DNA from: Metopolophium dirhodum | Lineage: Eukaryota > Arthropoda > Insecta > Hemiptera > Aphididae | Direction: 5' to 3' | NCBI RefSeq assembly: GCF_019925205.1 | Contig: NC_083560.1 | Span: 47,352,270-47,416,269 of the forward strand | DNA: 64,000 nucleotides | In this document: positions 46,990 to 60,900 of the stretch, piece by piece | Layout: each line of letters begins with the position of its first letter | Position numbering within the stretch: position 1 is the first letter of the stretch | Notes under the pieces: model-generated | Databases searched by the model: none | What the model saw: only the letters and a program-made list of their open reading frames with translations | Told to the model about the DNA's origin: nothing | Translations under genes and position numbers: made by a program

Positions 46990-49840
46990 TAATTAGTGTG
47001 TCGAAATTATGAAGATAGATAAATCAGCATACCTAATTGTCATATCGAATATCGATACACTATACTTATAGACATGCTAAATACAGATAGAACACCTATC
47101 TCTTGGACCGCAGTGCGTGACTAGTAAACGTATTTTTGAGTATTCTATTTTATTAGCAAGTATTATGCAAAATAACAAAAATATTAGAAAAAAATTAATA
47201 TTCTTTACCATTAACTAGAATAAAATAGGTAACTAAAACCCTCGAAGGAAATAACGTAATAATTATTTGTTTAAATAAATTCTATTTCGCTAAACTTTAA
47301 ACTAGTAATGACTAAAAAAAAAATACTGAAAAATTATTTAGAGTCTTCAATCTATAAGAAAATTCGTACATATTAAATGCCTATAAATAACTTAAAATTA
47401 GTCTTAATATTTTTTAAATGTCATTGCAAATAAAAAATGATAATTTAAGTAAGAGCGGAAGAAAAACTAATATCATACAAAAAAAATTTATTTGCATTAT
47501 TTACAATTATATAGGAATTGTACTGTTTTTGCCATGTCTGGGGAAAATGCGCAGTGATATGAAAAATTGGTTTTTGGTGATCATGTCTGTTTATTTAGTC
47601 ATGATGGTAGGTACCTGTATCATATTATAATCCATTTAATATTTATATTTTTATTTTCCGAGTATACAGCGTGCCTCAGAAATTACGTTAATACTATAGC
47701 TAGTATTTCTATAATAATAGTGTATCGTTACACATTGCCCTATTATCCATGTACAATATGCTTATTATACGCCTCGAGAATAGATTATGTACCTACTAAA
47801 ATATAATTATAATTTATATTGAAGTCCCACACGTTGAACATAGAAAAATTTCTGACTTCGTCGAGAGAAAGATTTACAAATAGATCAAATTTAAGACACA
47901 CCTAGGCACGCTTTACTACCTATAGGTCGCTGTAGTCTATACCTAGAGGTATTGTTGACGTCAATGATCAAACGAAAAATTCTTTAACAATTAATGTCAG
48001 AACTGTTTGTATAATTATACATTAATACATTGATAAAAAGTTTAAACAATACAATTGATATGTCAAAAAACGTGTTATAAATTATTATTCTGTATTTAAT
48101 GTACGCCTAACTATTTGTAGGTAGGAGTGTACGATGTACCTACTTTCTCGGCTACTCATTATACGCTGTTACGGTGATAATGACGATTGATTTTTAAATG
48201 CAATACAAACTAAAAACTTTTTCGACTCAAAGTTACAATAGATCTATTCATATTCAAATATTCAATACAGCTATATAGATAACACTTCTATATTGTTGTA
48301 TATTATATAGCTGTTATAATAACGGAAGTATTAAAAAATTATAAATTATAGGTAGGTACCTACATCTTAAACATTTAACACTGGAAAATAAAATTTAAAA
48401 GAGTAAACTTAGACTATAATAAATAAATAAATATACATAGAACTATAGTCTATTTGTTAGGTGCCTAGGTACCTATACACATAATATATAAGAGTGTATA
48501 GATTAAAAATATAGAACCTATGTCCTATATAGAAGTTTTGTATAAAATATCATTGTGAATTTTACGCTTTTTATATAAATACCTTCATTATTGCTGTATA
48601 ACCGTGTAAGCATGTAAGCAATATGGTAATATCTTATGTACCTAGGTAAAGGACGACGTTTACGTCATTAACTATCATCCAAAAACCTACTGATATAATG
48701 TATTTATATATAGTCTGTTCAGAAACCTTACATGGGGTAGGCAGGCTTTATTGTTAGGATTTTTTCCAACTGCAAAAAATAGAATTTATGTTATAGTGAC
48801 TTAAGGCATTGAGGGGTTTACAGTATGAACCTCCCCCAAATGTATATTCTATTTTAAACTAAAAAAAATTGTATACAAAAATAAATTATTTAGAGTAGGA
48901 CGTTGTACACGTACTAGTAATAATATTGTTTGTAGGTAGTTTCCAATAAACTACCTATATGTCCTATATACTCTATTTTCATTTCCAACTTTCCAAGTTA
49001 TGATTTATAACTTACAAGTATACATTTTAGATAAACTGGGTGGTTTATACCTACTATATAGTCCATATAACAGCGGTTCTTGATCTTTTGTGGCATGCAG
49101 ATCCCTGTGACGCCACGACCCTCAAGCTTACAAGTAAATAAATATTATTTCAATAACTCTTTTTTTCACTTACTCGAATAACATTTGCAAATTTTTCACA
49201 CAGAAGTTTCTTTTTTCCATTACAAACTTCCTATAAGAGTTATTTTCTAATACTTTGCAAAGTTTTGCGATTTTGTCGAATTTTTTCCAAGATTTGAACT
49301 TTAAAATATGCTTATAAAAAGTATTTATAGAATTACGCTAAACTTTCTTTTTTTTAATTCCAGCAATAAAAACTTATGAGAAACCTATTGTATCATATAT
49401 ATTTTTAAAAATGCACCCCTAACTACACATTTAAAGATAACAATAGCACGGACGAGTAAAACAATGATTCATTGAGACAACATTGATCATATAGAAATAG
49501 AAAGCCGAAATGCCGAATGCCGCATGGAATACTGACTATAATTTTCTAATATTGTATATATAGTGTTCTATTTATGTGTCTATAGGTAGGTACATGTGAG
49601 CACTATTATATTTCGAAAAATTAAATTGTTTTGAAATGAAAATATTATTCTTAAATAATTTGATTTCATTGAAAAAATCATATGCTTACAAGTTTTTAAG
49701 TTTTTAATTTTTTTGAACGACAACACATTATTATATATTTTTAATTTCATATTCAGAAGCAGAATATTATTTTTTGGAGTACCTACTTGTAATACTTACT
49801 TCATTACATAACAATCGATTTTTGAATGAGTAGTTATAAT
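46990..49840. other. AT-rich intergenic region, no gene recognised
   Basis: Long stretch of low-complexity AT sequence with GTAGGTACCTA-type runs. Around 49,260-49,320 a scrap of GATTCTGAGCG-family interior is visible (TTTTTCCAAGATTTGAACTT, TATGCTTATAAAAAG). Short frames such as 47,418-47,806 are hydrophobic AT-driven translations without start context. Confidence 0.45.
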
Positions 49841-49854
49841 GGTTATAAGTAGGA

Positions 49855-50030
49855 CTTGAAACCGATATTTTATACCGATTTTGAATACCGGTTAAAACCG
49901 TTAAAAACCGTAATCGATACCGATACCGAAAACAAAATCGAAAAAAACCAATACCGGCATTCAAAACCAAAAACGAAATCAGAAAAAATAAATACCGATA
50001 TCCGAAACCGAAATGGAAGTCGGGACTCTA
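49855..50030. repeat. Degenerate CCGATA/ACCGAAA motif cluster
   Basis: ACCGAT, ATACCG, AACCG and CCGAAA recur more than fifteen times in about 170 bp, mostly on one strand. They read as an 82-codon frame made of repeated Thr-Asp/Asn-Arg-type residues. It looks like the motif-rich subterminal part of a hAT-like element rather than a protein. Confidence 0.55.
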
Positions 50031-50789
50031 CCCCGTTCATCAATACAATTAAATACTCGTTTGAAATTCGACTTTTATGTATATTATATCTTTGTATACT
50101 CTGAAAAATATCGTACCCAGGAATAAGAAACTTAAAATGTAGGCATATTAATGAAAAAACTTGAGGACAAAAATGTTGTTTTTCGATTGGGTACCTAATT
50201 CATTGATTGAAGTAAAAATAATTTTTTCGAAAAAGTTAAAACTCTTAAGAATATTGACGTATATAATAATATATACGCACTTAAAAGTCAAAAAAGATCA
50301 CCTATGAATAATAGTATTATATCTAAGATGTTCCCTTCGGTGTTCACTGTTCGGTATGTTCTGCAGACTCGAATAATTCTCTACATAATATTGTATAATC
50401 GGGAACGGGATTTGAAAACGCGCACGACATTAATATTGTATTAGGTATACCTACACCGTAACGCTGCACCGCTGTAATGTATTTTAAGATTTGCATAAAA
50501 TACGAAGGTTTTCAATGTAACGATCCGAGCTCGTTACCACGAGGCGAGCGAATATTACTGTGCATGTATGCATTATGTACCCGGTGATTGCACTAACGAC
50601 GTTAATGTATCTACCTATACTGCACGCGTTGTTGGGCGGCGAGCTGCAGCACGGGCCGCCGCGGGAAGGGTTTTGCAATAATATTATTATATTATTATTA
50701 TGGCGTCGACGTAGACAATTCGATTTTTGGAAACGTGTTTTATAATAAATTGCGCGAAATCAAATAAGTCATTACAAAGAAACAATTAT

Positions 50790-50906
50790 ATTATATAATA
50801 ATAATAATAATATATTATTATAATATACAATAATGCGCGGTCGTGCGCGGTCAACTACGGCGCTATTGACGCTGCTGCAGACGACGCGAAACGAATCATA
50901 ATAAAT

Positions 50907-50947
<41 letters not shown>

Positions 50948-51080
50948 TAGGTATATTCGTATGTGAGCGAGTAACATGTACACGCACGTACACACTCGTC
51001 ATGATAAATAAATAAAATAAATATATAATAATAAATATATAGGTAATGATGATAATAATAATAATAATTAAAAATGGCCG
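50790..51080. repeat. (AAT)n microsatellite cluster
   Basis: Three AAT/ATT tracts: about 50,797-50,825, a run of about nine units at 50,910-50,937, and 51,025-51,070. They lie in the 3' flank of the minus-strand gene at 51,249. Confidence 0.8.
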
Positions 51081-51248
51081 AAATGTTATGTTCCGCGGTA
51101 TGACGTATAATGCCTCCGCGACGGCGGGTGGCATTTTCCAGTGGTTTGTTATTATTATTTGCTATAACAATATAGGTACGTAAATATTAATGTCGTCCGG
51201 CCGGCCGGTTTCCGCGCACCGGACATCCTTCCGTCCCCACCGCCGTCA

Positions 51249-54200
51249 TCACCGGCGTCTCCTGACCTGCGGCGCGGCGTACGGCGAGTAGTTGGCCGCG
51301 GCCGATGACTTGGCGTGGCCGGCGTACGAACCGTAAGCGCCGTACGACTCGGTGGGCGACGTGTGCCACGGGGTCTCGACGATCTTGTACGACGGCGGCT
51401 GGCTCTCGCGGTTCTTCTTCAGCACCATGATGAACTGTGCGATCTGGATGAGCACGCTGATCAGGCTCAGCCCGACGCTCTTGAACGCGAACACGTGCCC
51501 GATGGCCGCCATCAGCGTGCTAAGAATCATTTTCACGTAGCTCAGGCCCATGTGCATCATCTCCATCTTGTGCTTGTGGCCGCCCTTTTTGCCCCTGGCT
51601 GAAACTGAACGGTTCGCGGCCATTAAATATCATTATAAGCAATATGGTTACTAATATAATCTATACTGCAGGTGTTAGGTATATAGATGGGTCGTATAAG
51701 CGCAATTTAAGGAGGTGGTGGGGGGGGGGTGCTTAGCCTTTCAAATGCTTATCTTTAGCCCCCTGAGACGAATACATTTTTTCAGAAACCGTTTTTCCTT
51801 GCATAATATAATATTAATAATTATTTTAAATAATAGGTATATACTTGATGATATTTTTAAAATTTAAAATTTTTTTCCAACTTGTCGTCAACCTCACCAA
51901 TTGTAGCCACAGCTGATATAAGCCATCTCATTTCGTCGTATTATTTAATGGTATATGTACCTATATGCATGTAATGTATGTATGTATGTATGTATGTATG
52001 TATGTATGTATGTATGTATGTATGTATGTATGTATGTATGTATGTATGCGTATATATATGCATCGTGTATGTACGTGTACACATTAGGTATCTATATACC
52101 CCCCATAAATTCTCATAAAAAGAGAGAACTAAAACAATATATGCCCGCCCGGTCTATGGTAAAAAATCACACTGATAATCGATGGATTATTAAAAACAAT
52201 GGTTCACGTGACGACATAGGGGGCAATTCATCAGATACATGATGTTAGTCACCTTTATCTTATGAACTTATGATGTAGGTAGGTACCGGACTATACATTA
52301 TATTATGCAAAAGTGTATCTTTTAATTACTTAACTGTATTGAAGAAAAATCATGAAAATGGCTGTATATAGTTAATAATTAATATAATCATATATATTAT
52401 AATAATTAATATCTGCAGTGATGTACCTATACTGATATGTAACATTACATAGAGCATATTTATTTAATTTCTAATTCAACGATAATTCGTCGTCACGCCG
52501 TATAGTAGTCGACGTATGATTATAGTCATTGGAGGTGAGTCTCATATGAGAAAAAAGTACTTGGCCACATCAAGAAAAATAATTCACTCTAGCGCGGGTA
52601 AGTAGTATAACCGGTAAGTATTCCACGATAACTATACTCGTATATATATTATGTATCATGTCTATACCTACATTGTATAAATAAATACTTGTGTGAGTAC
52701 TTGAATAGATTTTTTGTATTCTATATATTATAATATGATGGGCTATTAGACTACATGGCACATACGTGATTACAAAATTAACTATATTATCACTACTATA
52801 GTTTATACAACTATACACATTACCTACATAGACTATAGGTACCTACTGCCTATATTAGTATATTATACTTTCATACTATAGCCACTACTCACTAGGTATA
52901 GACTATACAGTAGCGGTATCTACTATAATATTATACCAGCTATAGTATAGCTACTATATATATTAAATTATTTATCGTATCTACTGTGTTGATTATCCAC
53001 GATAATAGTAATGAGAGCACCGAAGTGAACGTTGACGTGTAGGCTATAGTCCATAGCCCGTCGCTGTCGGTATATTAAGTATAGACTATATAGGTAGGTA
53101 TATATTTCGTGAAGAGTATAACATCACGTGTTTCAGTGGAGATCATACAAATACGAATTAACAATGTAACTGATGTATTCTACCTTTTACATATCGAGAG
53201 CTGCGATGAAAACACTAGTGTGAAGTGGAGATTGGGAGTAACCAGTCGGTAAGTTATACAGGTGTATACGTAGTACGTGGATACTACGCGTGCATTAAGT
53301 ACAAGTCGCATGGACTTGTTGTGGTAACTGGTAATAGGTAGAACCTATAAAAGATAATACTATAGAATAATGCGTCGCGAGATGATTTTTCATTTAATAA
53401 ATCCGCGGTTTACGTAGGTATAAGTACTGGTGTAATGCAAGAAGAAGAAAATCATTACGTATACACATACATTTTATATATGCTAGGTAAATACCTATAC
53501 ATATTGTAATCATATAACAAGCAATAACAACCAATATATAATAAGGTCAAAAAATAGGGTCGTAATGTTTTTTGTTTTTTTTTTTTTATATAGAGAGAAA
53601 AAATTATGTACCTTTATACGAGCTGCATAGTGAACTCAAATTCGTAATTGTCGTGCTATTTATACATGTTTATCTTGTGTACACCATTACAAAAATGCTT
53701 AACATCGTTACAAAGAAAATAATAAGCGATACCACCGGAAGTTCGAATAATTGTCACGAGTTGGTTTTTCAACGCAACTACTCAATGGTGCATGACTACA
53801 AACGGTATAGAATAGCACAATTACCTATGTGTGTTGGCCAAAATACCAAAGACAAAAACGCTTAAGTCAATACTATACCTATATAAAAAAAAACTAAACT
53901 GTCCTAGAGATTATTTAATTTATTTGAATCTTCATATAGTTCAACTCCAATACATTGCGGTTTACAAATTAAAGACGAAAAATATTTGATTTTTATATAA
54001 TTATGAAAAATATTTACTTTTTATGTAATTTATAAAAACAAGAGCATAATATCAAATTATTAAGTATAAGAATATTTTGGTTCGTATTGAATAAAATAAC
54101 TATGGTATCTATATTTTCAGTAATCTAAGACGTTATACCTATTCTTATTATACCTACATGGTTTGGATTACTCATTAGTAATTTACACTCCCTTCCACTC

Positions 54201-55260
54201 AAAGCGTGAAGTCCCTTCCAAATATTTATGAAATAATCATTTTAATTTAAATATTATTCATACGTATAATATAACATATAATATAAATAATAATTGGACT
54301 TGGACAATAATAATTAATAGATACCTATAGAAAAAATTAAAAACAATAATTTTTATTTTACATGTCAATCTGTGACCTATTTGTTTAATAGGTACATATT
54401 TTATGAAATTATTCGAAAACCGTTGGGTAAGTTTGCGTATTTCTAGATGAACGGAAGTAACAAAAAAAAAAAGAAAAAAAAGCGGGAAGTGGAAGTCACT
54501 CTGCATTTTCAATCCTTATTCTTTAGCTATGATATTTGACCATTATATAAACTTATAACTACAAAATCATTTTGAGATTTGAAATTTGATAAATGTTGTC
54601 AAAAATTGAACATTAAAAGTTTATAAAAAAATTGGGTTAATGTATTTTTAATTTTTTTCAACTGATATTGTAACGATATATCTGCAGCCCTGTATTACAT
54701 TTTAAAGCTTTTTGACCCAACAAATACAATTTTATTGACTTTTTTTAGAATTACACCAAAAATCAAAATCAATTTTGTCAAAAACCAATTTTGCGTTAAT
54801 TTTTTAATTTTTTTTTCCCGGTGCTATTGAAAACTCCTGGGGATTATTTACTTTTGACCCACCAAAGTACCACCTAGATTCGCATTATTATCAGAAAAGA
54901 TATTGTTGAAGAAAATCTCAGCATTTTTACCGTCCCGAAAGGTGATGACAGACACAAATGAAAAAAAAAATCATTGTAAAATCAACACATTCACTGCTCC
55001 GCTCAGAATCTAAAAGCCTCTGAATAGATCAGAAACCTGCGGAAGTTTTATCGGTATTATTATACAATATTACCTGTGTTGTACACATCGACAGTCTCTG
55101 CAGCTGCTGAATCACGTGGTGCGATGGCGTCAACAGTGATCGGGTCGATGTCGGCAGAAACCTCGGGCGTTGCTGATCTGATGCTTCTACGATCCGAGAT
55201 GCAATGACACGAGCAAACAGCTACGGCCAACAAAACGACAATCGATAGTAATTTGTTCAT
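51249..55260 (-). CDS. Secreted/membrane Osiris (DUF1676)-like protein, two exons, 178 aa
   Basis: Exon 1 is 55,260-55,074 and exon 2 is 51,598-51,249 (stop TGA); the 3.5 kb intron is GT-AG and phase 1. Exon 1 begins MNKLLSIVVLLAVAVCSCHC, a good signal peptide, followed by an acidic Ser/Thr-poor linker (SADIDPITVDAIAPRD). Exon 2 is GC-rich with strong codon bias. It has a His/Lys/Met cluster (RGKKGGHKHKMEMMHMG), a hydrophobic hairpin (YVKMILSTLMAAIGHVFAF and VGLSLISVLIQIAQFIMVL), a KK end, and a Tyr/Ala/Ser-rich tail (PSYKIVETPW, ESYGAYGSYAG). This order (signal peptide, basic cluster, hydrophobic segment, Tyr tail) resembles insect Osiris/DUF1676 proteins, which act in endosomes and in cuticle-forming epithelia; the usual two-Cys region is absent. 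An acceptor 6 nt upstream (exon edge 51,604) also keeps frame, and an extra internal exon cannot be excluded. Alternatively exon 2 alone could start at the ATG at 51,623. Confidence 0.62.
51974..52048. repeat. (ATGT)n microsatellite
   Basis: About 18 near-perfect ATGT units inside the intron of the minus-strand gene. They create the artificial Cys-Met-Tyr-Val repeat frame on the plus strand. Length polymorphism is likely. Confidence 0.95.
52060..54470. other. Intron of the Osiris-like gene, no further exon recognised
   Basis: AT-rich intron sequence with many GTAGGTA and CTATAGTATAG-type runs (52,840-53,110 is especially rich in TATAGACTATA). A 97-codon plus-strand frame at 53,572-53,865 has a hydrophobic start but no splice or family support. 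Confidence 0.4.
54480..55012 (+). mobile_element. GATTCTGAGCG-family right half close to the exon 1 splice donor
   Basis: Family interior (TTTTTGACCCAACAAATACAA, AAAATCAATTTTGTCAAAAAC), then AAAGGTGATGACAGACACAA and the end CATTCACTGCTCCGCTCAGAATCT near 55,010. The end lies only about 60 bp inside the intron from the exon 1 donor at 55,073. Confidence 0.75.
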
Positions 55261-57150
55261 TGTGTATATTTGGTTTTTTTTCGACGACTTTGAAATCTAA
55301 GAAAAAAAAAGACAAGACAAACAAATAATAATAATAATAGTATTCGATCGTATTCGGACTGTTGATACACAATTAATATTGTTTTAACATAATCAGTGCA
55401 TATAGTTTAATATTTTTTGTGCAGTTTAAGCACAAAATGCAATATGCATATAGATAAGCACAAACAATTAAGTAAACGAGTACGAAAAAAAAAAAAATAA
55501 ATACCAACTACGGAAAAACAAAACAACTTTGACTTAACTATTGAAGTTTTTATTTTATATTTATTTGCAGTTATCAATAATTTTGACAAAATAGTTAAAA
55601 TAATGATAAAAAAAAAAAACACGTAAAAGCTGGATAATCCCCTAGTTCATATGTACCTAACTACGTATTACGTTTAATGACATTTCATGGCAATAGTCTA
55701 TATTTTTGACTCTAAAACGATGTCATAGAACGTGGAATTGGAACGTGGATCGTGTATCGTATATCGGGTTACATGTCAATAATATGCGTATCAACAGTAG
55801 GTTAATACTATAAGATACCAGATAAATATAACATCTTAAAAACCAATAAAAAATAACGGTTACTGCGGTAAATATATTATTCCAATTTCCAAATTATTAG
55901 GACAACTAATGTATAATTATATTATGTATGACAGGTATTAAAATGTTAAATATTAATGCATTTAGGTATAATGTTATATTATTATAGAATATAGACTATA
56001 ATATAGTTTATAGAGAAAACGAACAGTAAATTTTTAAGTAATGGAAAAATATCTTATGCTCATTAATTTACTAGATCTAACTTTCGTAGATAGGTACTCT
56101 AAATTGATATGAATACTTAAGTTACGAAACTAATTTATTATTAGGTAGGTATCTACTTAAATATTATTTTAAACAAAAACATCATTTTTTTTAATTAGAT
56201 TAGGTACACATAATATACTGCCTTATATTATATGGAAATGATATGGAAATGAGAATTAAAAAGTATTAATAAATAATTCATTATAATATTGTTTATCTAA
56301 TCCATATAATCCCTATATGAACCCATATATTGCCAGTAACTTGCAGAGTGCGACAAGCTATTGACCAAAATTGGAATAATATATTAAAAGTACCTACCCA
56401 TTACTCAACAAGCCAGTCTGCATTTGGATCTGTCATTTTGTTATGAGTAAGTTCTTGTATTAAACTGTATAACCAGTTATTTTATGTCTTATTCAAAAAT
56501 GAACATTATAGAAACTATTTCTATTATAGGATGATTATAATTGGGATTTTTGCAGTGTTTTAAATAGTTTATACATCCAAAATTGATCTGGATATCCGGA
56601 ATATGAATATTGTCTGATTATGGTAAGATACTTTCTTGCGACAAATTTGCCTTGAATATTTCTCTAGTAAATTTCTCTCGATTTCTTTTATTTTTTTTTT
56701 TACAAATAGTTTATAGTGGGTATACGCTAAAATAATATATTATGTATAACATATTAATTGTTTATTTCTTGTATGTTTTTTTATATTGTATGATATGATA
56801 CTATGATAGGTACTGTCATTGATTAAATATACTTAATATTGTACTGTATATTTAATCAATGGTACTTTATTGTGTATATTTAAGGGTTATAATATATTAT
56901 ATTATATATTCTACTGTTCATTGTAAAATAAAAACATTATAGTATTTTTTTTAGACGTGCTAGTATACGAATTAATGTTTTTGTTCGTTTGTTGTGCTAT
57001 TAATTTTTTTATTCTATTCGAAGAAGATTGTGGGATAATGTCATATTATATAGTTTAATGAAGTAGTTGAGAGAGTATTATCATTGATTATACATGGTAA
57101 TTATGTATAATCAATGGCATTATTAACAAGCTATACTTATATCGAATTTG
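55261..57150. other. Upstream region of the Osiris-like gene and spacer
   Basis: Minus-strand 5' flank. It includes AT-rich tracts, a possible short leader, and no recognisable gene. A hairpin-like pair around 56,830-56,870 (TTGATTAAATATA / TATATTTAATCAA) is the only notable structure. Confidence 0.4.
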
Positions 57151-57199
57151 AGCAGTTAATATGAACGTTGGCTTACTTTTCATTATACCGTGTATGTGT

Positions 57200-57960
57200 G
57201 TGTGTGTTTGTTGATTTTCGAGGATCGTTCTAGTTTGCATATAATGATAATGATTGTCATTTGTCTTCCGATCGAACGACAATCGTGAGATCCAAACTCG
57301 GGAGTGGAGCACACGGCGTCATACGTACCTAACCTACCTATACATTTTCGACTAAATTCCATTGTAATCGACGGCGTCTAATGTAATATTATGCGGGTGT
57401 CCAGTCGCAATGAAAACCACAATGTGACGGTCGCGAACAGAGATTCATGGCTGGCACCAAATACTCTCACCGCATATTATTACAATATAGTACAGACGTA
57501 CCCATCATCACAGACAATAAAATAGTAAATATGTGTATGTATACGCACTCCGGCGTTTTAATATGCATGTGCGCGACTATCGGATTTCTAATAATGTACA
57601 TTTCCATTGTGTCCGTTAATTATTGCTTCTATAATCGAAACTCTTGGTGCGGCGGCAATAATGATTTTAAGTTTTAAAGTCATTCCAGTCGCGTTCCAGT
57701 CGGAAACCGAAACGTTTATATATCACGCCACTTTGGAATATCAACTCAGTCTTTTGCAGATAGACCGTATCCGCTTTTAGCTACTATACATACACATCCA
57801 TTAATAATGATGACGGTGATTCGCCACGAGCTGTGACAACAAATACGATTATTAACATTCGATGTGCGGTCCTAACCGTTATTTTCACGCGACTTTTATA
57901 ATGAATAATGATTCAAAATTTTAAAACGACCGGCGACGCCGAGGTATTTCGGTGGGAGCC
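57200..57960 (+). promoter_or_regulatory. CpG-enriched block with TATA box and initiator
   Basis: CpG is frequent across the block. TATATAT at 57,717-57,723 is followed by CTCAGTC, with the initiator A at about 57,748. The spacing of ~31 nt is the standard arthropod TATA-to-start distance, and TCAGT is the arthropod initiator core. A plus-strand transcript starting here is predicted, but no coding exon is recognised downstream within the window. The 76-codon frame at 57,447-57,677 lies upstream of this start. Confidence 0.4.
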
Positions 57961-60900
57961 AAAACGTTCCCGATATAGGTACTCGCGTATATATGTATAG
58001 TTACATATTACAGTTGTACACATATATTATATTCATACGACGTTTCACAAATCAATATTTATTATTTATTATACGTATAGGTCACATGTATATCATATTA
58101 TGCAAATCGCGTATTTGTGTGCCAATGGATTCGATTTATTATGAATTATTATTATATACGAATAGTTTAGATCTACCTATATGTGTTGCGTTCGATGTAT
58201 CTATATAATCGATACCTTTTGCATAATATTATTATTGTCACATTTTAAACGACTGTTAATGAGTGACAAAGTATAGTATTTTTTTGGAATCGCCGATAAA
58301 CCAGTTGCAGTCGAGTATTCGAGTGATAATAATATAATGTAGGTAGGCATCATGACGTATTATTGCAATAGCCGGGTCATTCAACATAATTGAACTTGGA
58401 ATCGTCCAACTTCAGAACATGACGTTTACGGCCTTAACAGTAGGTACACTGCAGACACACACTTATTAATTGTTATAAGCGCAGACTGCTTTTTTAACGA
58501 TCACGATCATTGTTCCTATATATAGTATATACTATATACCTATACATAGTTTTCAAACGCAACTAATGGTTTATGCAAATATTATAATACTATAGGTACA
58601 CCAAAAGTTGTAAACTTGATCTTAATTATACTAATAAACGAACCACGCATAAGATTTTAGCAAAAAAAAATAATCTATTTTTTATTATTTAAACTTTATA
58701 CTTATTGTTTTTTTGTGGTTGGTAAGTTTGCAACACAGGCACCTAAAATCTAATATACATGTCATATTTTATAACATATTATGTGAGTAGTTATTATAGG
58801 TACTGATTATTGTTTTTTAGAAGTGCTGTCGGTTAGAGCGAAATGATTTGCAGTTCTATTGCAATTGAATTAATTGATAGGTATAGGATTTGAGTGAGAG
58901 AACTATATTAATATGCATGTTTCCATGATGTATTACTGTTGGAACGTTAAATTCTTTGTACGAGGAAATTGAACCGTTTTTAAAAAGCCACGAATTTTAT
59001 ATAGGTCGAAGTGAAAGAAAAAGAAAATTCATTTTTCCTATGCTTTTATGTTTGTAATTTTGTATACCGTGGGTGGTTATTCATAGTGTAATGAAAATCT
59101 ATGATTTGAGCAATTTTTTTAAGGAGTTTGTGCTATAATTTTGATCGAATTAAAACTGTCAAAACTCGGGAGACATAAAAGTTTTATCCCGAGCGTACCA
59201 AATACATGAGCTCCATTAGAGACAAGATTAATGCTCACGAAGTAGCGAACAAAGGAGGGGCGGTACATAGACGTGTCATATTTCTTTTTCTTCACAGAAG
59301 TCTTGTTAGGCTAAGAATATAAAATCTACTTCTCAATGTAGAGAATGTCAATTTAAAAGTTAAAAATAATATACGACATCTATAGGATCATTATATTCAA
59401 GTCAAAATTATAAAGCATTTATGATTGGAGACCTGAACATTTAATTATATTATTAGCTGTGATATTAATCTATAGTTTCGTAAAATTGTAAGTAAGCACG
59501 CTCAGGAATTTCAAATAAATGTTAACCTAGTGTTTTCTTTAAGCGTGTAATCTATATACTTATCGAAATCCACGTAGTCGAATACATAATGACTGGATAT
59601 GTGCGAAAATATAATATATAGGTACCTATATATATTAACTATGGTTGACAATTAGTCAAGGAAGAGATAAGTTGACACCCGTTTGTTATGGTTGGTTAAA
59701 ATGTGCCATCAGTATTTTGTACATTTATAAAAAAAAATGTATATATAAGAATTAATAACTTACATTTCAACTCATTAGACATATCGACATATTATTGCGG
59801 TGTAATAACAATGGCCAACAATACAGTCCTCACGTACGCTATACATTTGGTATTCTTTATTGCCATTCACAATAAATTAAACAATAATAATAACATTTTT
59901 GAGCTATATCTTAACACGATGTATGGATAATTATAATAGACGATTAGTGTTTTTGTAAATATATTTTTTAATTTTTAAACGGGCTTACAAATTTTAGCTA
60001 ATACTTACGATAAAATATAACTTATTGAATCACTAGACAGTACTTTTTATGTTATTAATGTCTGCAATATTTATAAAAATTATTATGATATACTCTAAAG
60101 TTAAAACTTACAACGAATGTAAAGATCTCAATTTGTATGGTTGTTATTTTATCGGTAGTAATATTAAATAATAATAATAGATAAAAAAGTATATTTATAC
60201 CTACTGTCCCGTGTCCCTATTATTTATAGATATCACTAAAAAGTAATTTTTAAATCGTTGTTAGTTGTATAGTATATATTATAATATTATTATAGGTACT
60301 ATTCGTATTTGGGTCTATAATAATATTTGAATATTGGAATTACATTAAATTTTTAATTTAATGGGATACCTAGTAACTTCAAGAGCATGCGAATATTATG
60401 GATTAATGATGCATACTTTTTAGATATTTGAACATATTAATATATTTGGTTTTTTTTTTTTTTTTATTTATTATTAAAATACATCTACAATCTATACAGT
60501 TATTTGTACAATAATTAGATTTGATAAAGGAAAGAATATAAAATTAACGGCGAATAATAGGATTGGGAAGTTATCCATTGATAACTCCCAGCAATATTTG
60601 ATTTAAAATTTAAATGATTTAATACAATTTAATGAATTATATAGGTAACTAAAATCTAAATATATGTGTGATATTTTAGTTTATTTTATTTGATGGAATA
60701 CAATTTTTTTTTTATCTTGCGGTTTGCAGTTTGGTGTGCAAATTATTAATTAAAATACCAAATTATACCTATGTATATTCTCTATGTAATCCATTGTTTA
60801 CTTATTTACACATAATATATCTCAAAGTATTTTCTTATATTTTTTTTGTGATAGTAAATACTAAAATATAGTATATCTGTCCAAATACAGTTGAAGCAAA

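Noticed and set aside
51249..51623. Exon 2 of the Osiris-like gene read as an independent 124-aa gene starting at 51,623
   Set aside because: The first residues precede good splice acceptors, and joining to the upstream exon supplies a signal peptide in the correct phase; kept only as an alternative.
51955..52242. 95-codon frame with Cys-Met-Tyr-Val repeats
   Set aside because: It is a direct translation of the (ATGT)n microsatellite and lies in an intron on the opposite strand.
53572..53865. 97-codon plus-strand frame with hydrophobic N-terminus
   Set aside because: AT-rich, begins in a T-run, and has no family motif, splice sites or promoter. It lies within the intron of the Osiris-like gene.
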